Positions 1-5,418 of a DNA stretch of 7,626 nucleotides are shown here, piece after piece (positions within the stretch are counted from its first letter, which is position 1; the number at the start of each line of letters is the position of its first letter). Made by a program: the position numbers and the translations under genes. The DNA lies in NCBI GenBank assembly GCA_937923355.1, contig CALAIO010000159.1, positions 1 through 7,626 of the forward strand, written 5' to 3'. This stretch comes from an uncultured Rhizobiaceae group bacterium. Its GTDB lineage: Bacteria; Pseudomonadota; Alphaproteobacteria; Rhizobiales; Rhizobiaceae. Below the pieces are notes generated by a model. That model had not been told where the DNA came from. It made no database searches and was given only the letters and a program-made list of their open reading frames with translations.

Positions 1-633
1 GCATATGCTTGCGGTATTTTTCCCATGGCAGAAACTGCTAATGATCCAAATCTATTCTGGGTAGAACCAGATATGCGTGGCATCTTGCCGTTGGATGAAT
101 TTCACATTCCAAGAAGCCTTAAAAAAACAATGCGCAACACAACCATGAAAGTATTCATGGACAGGGATTTTAAAGCCGTCATCAACGCATGTTCGCAAAT
201 GGACAGTAACCGAAAAGAAACCTGGATAAACCCGAAAATAAAAGAGCTCTATTGCGCGCTGCATGAGATGAGTCATGCAAATAGCGTGGAAGTTTACGAC
301 GACGATCAATTGGTTGGTGGGCTTTATGGCGTTAGACTTGGCAAGGCATTCTTTGGCGAAAGCATGTTTTCACGAAAGACCGACGCTTCCAAAATAGCCC
401 TCGTGCATCTTGTGGCACTTATGAAAAAATCTGGGTTTATTTTATTGGATACTCAATTCACAACTAACCACCTAGAGCGCTTTGGCGTCATAGAAGTGCC
501 AAAGGATGAATATCAGTTTATGTTGGAAGAAGCGTTAATTGGCGAAAGCACATTCGATCTGACCGGCTATCAATTGGTGGATGGTGGCGCGATGTCAGAC
601 TCTTGTTTGCAATCATTTAGCCAAATATCATAA
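1..633 (+). CDS. aat: Leucyl/phenylalanyl-tRNA--protein transferase, 5'-truncated by the window edge
   Basis: Aat transfers Leu or Phe from aminoacyl-tRNA to the N-terminal Lys/Arg of proteins, making them N-end-rule substrates for ClpS/ClpAP; it is cytoplasmic. The frame is open from base 1 and reads AYACGIFP before the ATG at base 25. This is the family's conserved AYxxGIFPM segment, so that ATG is internal and the true start lies upstream, probably by about 15-20 codons. Counting from the ATG at 25, visible hallmarks are FWVEP (11-15), RGILPLD (18-24), TW at 66-67 (equivalent to E. coli Trp111), SVEV (87-90), LVGGLYGV (96-103), GESMFSR (111-117, with the equivalent of catalytic-site Glu156) and LLDTQF (139-144). 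E. coli has Trp at the residue where this protein has Met in GIFPM; Met is common in alphaproteobacteria. The C-terminus ends in a rhizobial-like LQSFSQIS. Its last 21 codons overlap the opposite-strand DUF2155 gene. Identification is near certain. Confidence 0.97.
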   Translation, partial: AYACGIFPMAETANDPNLFWVEPDMRGILPLDEFHIPRSLKKTMRNTTMKVFMDRDFKAVINACSQMDSNRKETWINPKIKELYCALHEMSHANSVEVYDDDQLVGGLYGVRLGKAFFGESMFSRKTDASKIALVHLVALMKKSGFILLDTQFTTNHLERFGVIEVPKDEYQFMLEEALIGESTFDLTGYQLVDGGAMSDSCLQSFSQIS

Positions 634-1001
634 ATTGAATGTTCAACAGCATTTAGTCCGGGACTATCGGCAAACATCCAGCCTGTAAAAATACGACGAA
701 TTTTTCTGTCCAGCGTAATCTCATCAACTTCCAAAAAACTGGTTGTCTTTGGCGTTTCTGTGACAGGTCTTGAATAACAAACACGCGGTGTCACCTGAAG
801 CGCGCCAAATTGCACTGTCTCACCAATATAAACATCAAACTTGATAATTCGACCTGTGATCTTGTCGATACCCGAAAACTCGGCTACGGCATTTTCTATG
901 CGCGTTCCTGTTTCTTGTGAATGCGTATCCATCAGAGGAATGAAAGTAGCGATTGTTGCAACCATCCCCAAAGCAGATGCTTTAAATAAATTCATTTTCA
1001 T
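570..1001 (-). CDS. DUF2155 domain-containing exported protein
   Basis: 143-residue protein of the DUF2155 family, whose molecular role is unknown. The N-terminus (residues 1-29) looks like a Sec signal peptide: Lys at 2 and 7, a hydrophobic run at about 9-23 and likely cleavage near THS-QE. The mature part should therefore be periplasmic. The domain spans about residues 37-132 and includes GIDKITGRI (44-52), GETVQFGAL (60-68), a TPRVCYSRP segment (71-79), EVDEI (91-95), [13 protein letters not shown] (104-116) and YDIWLNDCK (124-132). The two cysteines, C75 and C131, could form a disulfide in the periplasm (inference). The start at 999-1001 is followed two codons later by a second ATG, and neither has a good Shine-Dalgarno sequence. 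From memory, the gene commonly sits beside aat and NDUFA12 in rhizobia. Its 3' end overlaps aat by 64 bp on the opposite strand. Confidence 0.93.
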   Translation of the reverse strand: MKMNLFKASALGMVATIATFIPLMDTHSQETGTRIENAVAEFSGIDKITGRIIKFDVYIGETVQFGALQVTPRVCYSRPVTETPKTTSFLEVDEITLDRKIRRIFTGWMFADSPGLNAVEHSIYDIWLNDCKQESDIAPPSTN

Positions 1002-1141
1002 AAACGAGCCGCACTCAAAATTTGTTTAATATAGATAGGCAATAGCACGGGATTCGGGCATAGAAAAGACATGTCGCTTGATGAGTAGCTTTAATTCGTC
1101 AATCTATTAAAAAGAATACACAACGTAATGAAGCAGAACCA

Positions 1142-1765
1142 ATGAAATTCGAATCATCTGACACAGAGGCAATCTTGGAACTCTTCCGCTGGCGGCGGGA
1201 TGTTCGCCATTTCAAGACTGATCCACTACCTGACGATGTGATCGAAAATCTCTTGCAGGCAATTGCATTGGCGCCATCCGTTGGCAACAGCAGGCCTTGG
1301 CGTATAGTCAGGGTGAAGTCCGATCAGATTAAAGAAAAGATTATCGCAAACCACGGTGAAGCAAATTCGGAAGCGTCGCAAACTTATGAAGACACTGAGC
1401 GCGATGAATATCAATCCCTGAAACTTGCAGGTTTGAAAGAAGCACCTCTTCAACTGGCAATTTTCACAGATATTAATCCCAGTGCCGGACGTGGCCTTGG
1501 CAGACAAACCATGCCTGAGACCCTCACCTATTCAACCGTGATAGCCATACATCAGCTATGGCTTGTCGCACGGACACTAAACATCGGAGTTGGCTGGGTT
1601 TCAATTTTAAATGCCAAAGAAATCAATGAAACGCTGGAAGTAGATCCTTCATGGAAATTAACCGCGTATCTTTGTATCGGTTATCCCGCATATGATGACG
1701 ATACACCAGAACTTCACAGAACCGGCTGGCAAGAAAATACTGCCAAGGAATGGTTGGAAAAATAA
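1142..1765 (+). CDS. bluB: 5,6-dimethylbenzimidazole synthase (BluB)
   Basis: BluB is an oxygen-dependent, nitroreductase-fold enzyme that cannibalises reduced FMN to make 5,6-dimethylbenzimidazole, the lower ligand of cobalamin. Family motifs visible in the 207 residues: FRWRRDVRHF (15-24), where D20 corresponds to the Asp shown important in Sinorhizobium BluB (Asp32); APSVGNSRPWR (44-54), an FMN-binding segment; GRGLGRQTMPETLTYS (116-131); LWLVARTLNIGVGWVSIL (139-156), where S154 corresponds to the second functionally important residue (Ser167); and IGYP (179-182). It is somewhat shorter than the Sinorhizobium enzyme (about 227 aa), mostly at the termini. The start ATG at 1142 fits the domain boundary, but the upstream AGCAG is only a weak ribosome site. 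It is a single gene, divergent from DUF2155 and convergent with NDUFA12, with no other cobalamin gene in the window and no recognisable cobalamin riboswitch in the 140-bp leader. Confidence 0.95.
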   Translation: MKFESSDTEAILELFRWRRDVRHFKTDPLPDDVIENLLQAIALAPSVGNSRPWRIVRVKSDQIKEKIIANHGEANSEASQTYEDTERDEYQSLKLAGLKEAPLQLAIFTDINPSAGRGLGRQTMPETLTYSTVIAIHQLWLVARTLNIGVGWVSILNAKEINETLEVDPSWKLTAYLCIGYPAYDDDTPELHRTGWQENTAKEWLEK

Positions 1766-1794
1766 AACGCGCAGCTACAACTAACCACGCGTTT
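1765..1794. terminator. Possible shared terminator between bluB and NDUFA12
   Basis: A perfect 7-bp inverted repeat (AAACGCG at 1765-1771, CGCGTTT at 1788-1794) with a 16-nt loop lies in the 57-bp gap between two convergent genes, starting on the last base of the bluB stop codon. On the plus strand it is followed by TTTATATATTTAAA-type sequence rather than a clean T tract. The large loop and poor U tract make it a weak candidate. Position between converging genes is the main support. Confidence 0.35.
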
Positions 1795-1822
1795 ATATAT
1801 TTAAACTTAGATACTATTCTGA

Positions 1823-2197
1823 TTACGGAGACCAGGCATCATAATCGCCTGTAGAGCGAGGACGTTCTTCAGGATTATTAAGCGAGCCCTTTGGAAAATA
1901 AGCACCTGCTGTGCCTGTCATATTTTCCTTATGGCCTTTTTGCCAATTGCGAGCTTTATATTCTTCGTCGGTTGGCGCTATATCTGTACGGTAGTGCATC
2001 CAACCGTGCCAACCAGATGGTATGGCGCTGGCTTCTGCTATATCTGCATATTGTACATAGCGCTTACCGTCTTTATTTTCGTAATAGACGTTACCAAATT
2101 CATCTTCACCAACCTGCTTGGCAGTGCGCCAGATATGGAAGCGTGTGTTAATGGTTGAACCATTCCACCATGTAAAGATTTGCTTGAGTGTTTTCAT
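1823..2197 (-). CDS. NADH:ubiquinone oxidoreductase accessory subunit, NDUFA12 (B17.2) family
   Basis: 124-residue homologue of the mitochondrial complex I accessory subunit NDUFA12/B17.2, which alphaproteobacteria share with mitochondria. It binds the peripheral arm on the cytoplasmic side and is thought to stabilise or help assemble the enzyme. Diagnostic motifs run the full length: TWWNG (9-13), RFHIWR (19-24), VGEDEFGNVYYE (29-40), EASAIPSGWHGWMHYRTD (55-72), NMTGTAGAY (92-100) and the terminal STGDYDAWSP (115-124). No transmembrane segment or signal peptide is seen, as expected. As in other alphaproteobacteria, it is not next to a nuo operon here. It lies downstream of gdhA on the same strand (109-bp gap) and converges with bluB. 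Its start (ATG at 2195-2197) has only a weak GGA upstream. A nine-codon reading frame ends on it in a TAATG overlap. Confidence 0.95.
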   Translation of the reverse strand: MKTLKQIFTWWNGSTINTRFHIWRTAKQVGEDEFGNVYYENKDGKRYVQYADIAEASAIPSGWHGWMHYRTDIAPTDEEYKARNWQKGHKENMTGTAGAYFPKGSLNNPEERPRSTGDYDAWSP

Positions 2198-2274
2198 TAT
2201 TCCAACAATCTCTCAGATAAAAACATTGCCCTCTTATGGCTTTGGAAAGACAAAATGTCCAGTGGTTCAAAGCG

Positions 2275-2303
2275 ATAAGAATACTGATTTTTCTTATACT
2301 GAT
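2275..2303. repeat. Hairpin with interleaved direct repeats downstream of gdhA
   Basis: ATAAGAA (2275-2281) and TTCTTAT (2291-2297) form a perfect 7-bp inverted repeat with a 9-nt loop. Overlapping it, ATACTGAT occurs twice as a direct repeat (2281-2288 and 2296-2303), offset by 15 bp. The cluster starts four bases past the gdhA stop, in the gdhA-NDUFA12 spacer. No T tract follows it on the minus strand, so it is not a standard intrinsic terminator. It could be a 3'-end stabilising hairpin, a protein-binding site or chance in AT-rich DNA. Confidence 0.4.
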
Positions 2304-2306
2304 ATT

Positions 2307-3734
2307 CTATAGACCTAGTGATTTATAGCTATCAGCAACACGCCCGATAGCAATCATGTAAGCAGCAGTGCGTAAATCGAAATCTTTATTCTTTGAACGA
2401 TGCTCATGCCATAGCTTGCGCATATCAGCATAAGCACCACGCATTGTATCATCCAAACCTGAACGAACCAACGTCAATTCATCCGCACCCTTGATATAGT
2501 TTTCTTTAAACTTTTCGCTGAGCTTTTTACCCGTAGCTTCTTCAATTTCTTTGATCAACATAGTATGACGCGCTTCCTCTTCACGGCGCTGCATACGACC
2601 AAAGCGAATGTGGCTTAAGTTCTTAACCCACTCAAAGTAAGAAACTGTAACACCACCCGCATTTGCATAAAGATCAGGTATGATAACGACACCCATATCT
2701 CTCAAAATTGCATCGGCATTTGCCGTAATTGGACCATTGGCAGCTTCAATGACAATCTTTGCCTTCACATCGCCAGCGTTATCACGATTGATAACGGACT
2801 CAAGCGCTGCAGGAATTAGTATTTCACAATCAGCCGTAAGCAGTGAAGAGCCGTCCTTGGTATATTCTCCACCCTTAAAGCCTTTAACGCCGTCATTGGC
2901 TACAATATACTCGCGTAAGGCTTCAATATCCAAACCGTCGGAGTTAGTGACTGCGCCATCACGTTCAATGACACCAGTAATTTTCGATCCATCTTCCTCA
3001 GATAAAAACTTTGCAGCATGATAACCAACATTGCCAAGACCTTGGACAATAATGCGTTGATCGCCAAGCTCACCTTTTACGCCAGCAATTTCCTTATCTT
3101 CTTCATAGCGAAAGAAATCTCTAAGCGCATATTGAACGCCGCGTCCTGTTGCTTCAACACGACCGCGAATACCACCAGCATTTAATGGCTTACCTGTTAC
3201 ACAGGCACGTGCATCGATGTCGGTTGTATTCATGCGATGATATTGGTCGGCTATCCAGGCCATTTCACGTTCACCAGTACCCATATCAGGTGCAGGAACA
3301 TTTTGTGATGGATGAATCAAATCTCGTTTTATCAGCTCATAGGCAAATCGACGTGTAATTTGCTCTAACTCGGTCTCATTCCAGTCACGGGGATTAATAC
3401 GCAGCCCACCTTTTGAACCACCAAACGGCACCTCAACAAGCGCACATTTGTAGGTCATAAGAGACGCTAACGCCTCAACTTCATCTTGGTGCACATTATC
3501 TGCATAGCGAATACCACCTTTTACAGGCTCTGCGTGCTCCGAATGGACAGACCTGTACCCAGTAAAAGTATGAATATCGCCACGAAGTTTCACACCGAAT
3601 CGGACTGTGTAAGTTGAGTTTACAACACGAATTTTCTCAACAAGACCGTCTGACATCTCCATATGCCCAACTGCACGATCAAAAAGTTTACCAACATTCT
3701 CACTAAAACCGGCTCGTGCAATATCATCTGACAT
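2307..3734 (-). CDS. gdhA: Glutamate dehydrogenase (Glu/Leu/Phe/Val dehydrogenase family)
   Basis: 475-residue cytoplasmic enzyme that reversibly deaminates L-glutamate to 2-oxoglutarate plus ammonium using NAD(P). Substrate-domain motifs: KGGIRY (72-77), MTYKCALVEVPFGGSKGG (93-110, with K96 and the catalytic K108), and VPAPDMGTGEREMAWIAD (146-163, with active-site D150). The Rossmann domain starts at about 225 with IIVQGLGNVGYHAAKF (228-243). An acidic residue (E257) near the end of its second strand is compatible with NAD use but does not prove it. TGEREMAWIAD, ACVTGKP and GRVEATGRG closely recall human GLUD1, so this is the mitochondrial-like branch rather than the enterobacterial NADP type (motif comparison from memory). 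A usable AGGA (3742-3745, minus strand) lies seven bases before the ATG. The gene is divergent from DUF2853. The role in ammonium assimilation versus glutamate catabolism cannot be decided from sequence. Confidence 0.95.
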   Translation of the reverse strand: MSDDIARAGFSENVGKLFDRAVGHMEMSDGLVEKIRVVNSTYTVRFGVKLRGDIHTFTGYRSVHSEHAEPVKGGIRYADNVHQDEVEALASLMTYKCALVEVPFGGSKGGLRINPRDWNETELEQITRRFAYELIKRDLIHPSQNVPAPDMGTGEREMAWIADQYHRMNTTDIDARACVTGKPLNAGGIRGRVEATGRGVQYALRDFFRYEEDKEIAGVKGELGDQRIIVQGLGNVGYHAAKFLSEEDGSKITGVIERDGAVTNSDGLDIEALREYIVANDGVKGFKGGEYTKDGSSLLTADCEILIPAALESVINRDNAGDVKAKIVIEAANGPITANADAILRDMGVVIIPDLYANAGGVTVSYFEWVKNLSHIRFGRMQRREEEARHTMLIKEIEEATGKKLSEKFKENYIKGADELTLVRSGLDDTMRGAYADMRKLWHEHRSKNKDFDLRTAAYMIAIGRVADSYKSLGL

Positions 3735-3828
3735 TTAGAAATCCTATCAATTATCTATAAAATTCATGTTTTTTTTACAAAAAGCTCAGAAATATGGGTA
3801 AAATTTCATCATTTTTGCTCAAATACGT

Positions 3829-3859
3829 TGATTCAAATCACTATACTCAACTAAAGTAT
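3829..3859. promoter_or_regulatory. Two short dyads in the gdhA/DUF2853 divergent spacer
   Basis: TGATT-CA-AATCA (3829-3840) is a 12-bp dyad with 5-bp arms. Three bases further, ATACT (3843-3847) and AGTAT (3855-3859) form a second dyad with a 7-nt spacer. They lie near the middle of the 258-bp intergenic region, about 95-125 bp upstream of the gdhA start and 134-164 bp upstream of the DUF2853 start. A regulator acting on either gene could bind here, but such dyads also arise by chance in AT-rich DNA, and I recognise no known operator. Confidence 0.2.
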
Positions 3860-3924
3860 TGTTCATGTGAAAAATTTAAACAAGTCATTCAGTGGATAAA
3901 AATTGATAAAATAGCACGTACTTA

Positions 3925-3953
3925 TTTACGCTACGTAATTTGCGTTGTATATT
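3925..3953 (+). promoter_or_regulatory. Predicted sigma-70-type promoter of the DUF2853 gene
   Basis: TTTACG (3925-3930, four of six to TTGACA) and TATATT (3948-3953, five of six to TATAAT) are separated by exactly 17 bp and lie 39 bp before the start codon. This gives a short leader with one good ribosome site. Consensus matching by eye in AT-rich DNA gives false positives, so this is a candidate only. Confidence 0.35.
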
Positions 3954-3980
3954 ATGAGTATTGCTAACAAAACATAGCCA

Positions 3981-3986
3981 AGGGAG
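3981..3986 (+). promoter_or_regulatory. Strong ribosome binding site of the DUF2853 gene
   Basis: AGGGAG ends six bases before the ATG at 3993, with AGGGAGA overall. This is one of the two clearest Shine-Dalgarno matches in the window, and it fixes the start of the DUF2853 gene at 3993. It suggests efficient translation. Confidence 0.75.
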
Positions 3987-3992
3987 AATACT

Positions 3993-4334
3993 ATGGGGAA
4001 GCGTGACGATCTAATTGCAAAATATGCAGCGGATATGAAAGAAAAATTGGGTGAAACTGCTGACATGGATCTACTTACAAAAGTAACCATTGGCTGTGGA
4101 CCAGCTATTTATAATGCAGACGCCTCAACGGTATCAGGTAGCGATGAAGCAGAACTTGAGACTGTTAAAAATAATTTCTTAATTAAGAAACTTGGTTGTA
4201 GCGCAAGCGATGATCTAGACGGTGCTATCAAATCTGTAATGGACAAATACGGCTCATCAAACCGCAACAAGTACCGCGCTGTAGTTTATTACATGCTAGC
4301 GAAACACTTCGGCAAAGAGAGCGTTTATAAATAA
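3993..4334 (+). CDS. DUF2853 family protein
   Basis: 113-residue small soluble protein matching the DUF2853 family along its whole length; no biochemical role is established that I know of. Conserved-looking blocks: KRDDLIAKYAADMKEK (3-18), DLLTKVTIGCGPAIYNADAS (26-45), ELETVKNNFLIKKLG (54-68), and SSNRNKYRAVVYYMLAKHFG (88-107). It has no signal peptide, membrane segment or cofactor motif, and is predicted mostly helical and charged. Cys35 and Cys69 are the only cysteines. The start is well supported by AGGGAG six bases upstream. The gene appears monocistronic, with its own candidate promoter at 3925-3953 and an intrinsic terminator at 4357-4385. It is divergent from gdhA and convergent with the GNAT genes, so context gives no clear functional hint. 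The strong translation signals suggest an abundant product (inference). Confidence 0.93.
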   Translation: MGKRDDLIAKYAADMKEKLGETADMDLLTKVTIGCGPAIYNADASTVSGSDEAELETVKNNFLIKKLGCSASDDLDGAIKSVMDKYGSSNRNKYRAVVYYMLAKHFGKESVYK

Positions 4335-4356
4335 GCGTTTTTAAAAATTGAATTTT

Positions 4357-4385
4357 AAAAGGCTTCCTTATAGGGAGCCTTTTTT
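4357..4385. terminator. Intrinsic (Rho-independent) terminator, probably bidirectional
   Basis: The stem AGGCTTCC (4360-4367) pairs with GGGAGCCT (4373-4380), eight pairs including one G-U, around a TTATA loop. An AAAA upstream faces a six-base T run (4380-4385), followed by ATTTA. It lies 22 bases after the DUF2853 stop. On the minus strand the same stem starts just past the stop of the 173-residue GNAT gene and is followed by TTTTAAAATT, so it probably ends both convergent transcripts. Confidence 0.88.
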
Positions 4386-4387
4386 AT

Positions 4388-4909
4388 TTAGTGTTGATGA
4401 ATATTTTCATCATCATCAGCATAAACAATAGGTTTCTCCATAATAAGTGCAGGAATGCCTGAACCATCTTCACCACAGTCCTGCGTTTCACCTACTTTTT
4501 TAAAGCCAAACTTTTCATAAAACTTAATTGCTTTTACGTTCTTTTCTTCAACCTCAAGCTTTATAAATTCCGCATCAATGAATGAATTCTCAATCTCAAT
4601 CAGCAAATGAAGCCCAGTCTTTCCTCCATGAAAATCAGGATGAACGTATAACTGGTGTAGGTTGATGGTTTTATCTTTCTGAGTAGCATAGGCCATGCCA
4701 CCAATTACTGTCCCATTGTCAGCTACCAAAAACTCTGACTGAGGCGTATGGCGCATATCATGCAACCGTTTCATGGAATGCCAGTGGTCGGTAATTTCCT
4801 CGACTTTAGCTTTGCCATAAATATTGTCATAGGTGTGATGCCACGTTTCACGCAAAATCTCTTGAACTCTTTCAAGGTCTTGCTCAGAAGCTGTTCGAAC
4901 AAAAAACAT
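4388..4909 (-). CDS. GNAT family N-acetyltransferase (distal copy)
   Basis: 173-residue GNAT-fold protein expected to transfer an acetyl group from acetyl-CoA to an amine; the substrate is unknown. It shows the N-terminal β1/α1 (VRTASEQDLERVQEIL, 4-19), strand 4 with LHQLYVHP (84-91), the acetyl-CoA loop and helix (about 92-104), and the late NVKAIKFYEKFGFKKVGE (124-141) characteristic of the family. The CoA loop aligns as D92-x-x-G95-x-K97 instead of R/Q-x-x-G-x-G/A, so cofactor binding may be altered. It is clearly related to the upstream GNAT gene: W-x-x-T-Y near residue 25, then G-x-A-x-x-E-x-I, and GIPALIME near the end against GIPSIVMT. An acidic/His-rich tail (DDDENIHQH) ends the protein. 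Only three bases separate its ATG from the preceding stop, so co-translation is likely. The shared terminator follows directly. Confidence 0.9.
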   Translation of the reverse strand: MFFVRTASEQDLERVQEILRETWHHTYDNIYGKAKVEEITDHWHSMKRLHDMRHTPQSEFLVADNGTVIGGMAYATQKDKTINLHQLYVHPDFHGGKTGLHLLIEIENSFIDAEFIKLEVEEKNVKAIKFYEKFGFKKVGETQDCGEDGSGIPALIMEKPIVYADDDENIHQH

Positions 4910-4912
4910 TGA

Positions 4913-5416
4913 TTAAGAACGATGTAAGATTTTTGTCATGACAATTGAGGGAATGCCTTTCATAAACCCCCAATCAGGCATTTCAGTAACAACACTAAAA
5001 CCATGGCGTTCATAAAATTTTTGTGCGCGTCCATTGCCTCTAATAAAACTGAGAGAAATTGATGGTAGCCCTGTATGCTTGACAAAAACTGCGCGCATCA
5101 AATCATCGGCAAGCCCTGTACCAAAAAACTTTGGCGCAACATGAATTTGATCAATCCAAGCCTTACCATTTCCATCTAAAGAAGTCATGGCAACACCACA
5201 TATGGAGCCTTCTTCACATTCAGCAACAATCGTAGTGATATTATCATCAATTGCTTGTTCAGCTTGTTTCTCAGCGGAAAACATTGCCCTGGAAATTGGC
5301 TCTGCCTGCGCCTCGCCTAACACTGGTTTATAAGTTGCAAGCCAAGAAGAACTCAACATTGAGCTAACAGCCGCCGCATCACTAGCGCGCATTTCTCGAA
5401 TGTGAGTTCCTGTCAT
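4913..5416 (-). CDS. GNAT family N-acetyltransferase (proximal copy, coupled to gatB)
   Basis: 167-residue GNAT acetyltransferase of unknown substrate. Recognisable parts are the N-terminal IREMRASDAAAVSSML (6-21), strand 4 WIDQIHVAP (87-95), the acetyl-CoA loop K96-x-x-G99-x-G101 followed by helix LADDLMRAV (102-110), and GNGRAQKFYERHGFSVVTE (127-145), which matches the NxxAxxFYExxGF signature of the family's C-terminal half. The CoA loop is essentially canonical, with Lys in place of Arg/Gln. The ATG overlaps the gatB stop as TAATG, a configuration typical of translational coupling, and GGGTG in the gatB end could act as ribosome site. Position in a gatB operon suggests co-expression but not a substrate. 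An effect on ribosomal proteins, tRNA ligands or small amines would all be guesses. Confidence 0.92.
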   Translation of the reverse strand: MTGTHIREMRASDAAAVSSMLSSSWLATYKPVLGEAQAEPISRAMFSAEKQAEQAIDDNITTIVAECEEGSICGVAMTSLDGNGKAWIDQIHVAPKFFGTGLADDLMRAVFVKHTGLPSISLSFIRGNGRAQKFYERHGFSVVTEMPDWGFMKGIPSIVMTKILHRS

Positions 5417-5418
5417 TA
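5414..5418 (-). promoter_or_regulatory. TAATG stop/start overlap coupling gatB to the GNAT gene
   Basis: Read on the minus strand, the gatB stop TAA (5418-5416) and the GNAT start ATG (5416-5414) share one base. Such overlaps usually allow terminating ribosomes to reinitiate, tying GNAT synthesis to GatB synthesis. Confidence 0.8.

Noticed and set aside
1002..1141. Possible cobalamin riboswitch upstream of bluB
   Set aside because: The leader is too short for the usual roughly 200-nt element and no B12-box core was found.
1891..2158. Overlapping plus-strand frames opposite NDUFA12
   Set aside because: Both lie antisense to a gene with full-length NDUFA12 motifs and show no domain of their own.
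2680..3021. 113-residue plus-strand reading frame inside gdhA
   Set aside because: It is a shadow of gdhA, whose minus-strand frame carries uninterrupted family motifs across this region.
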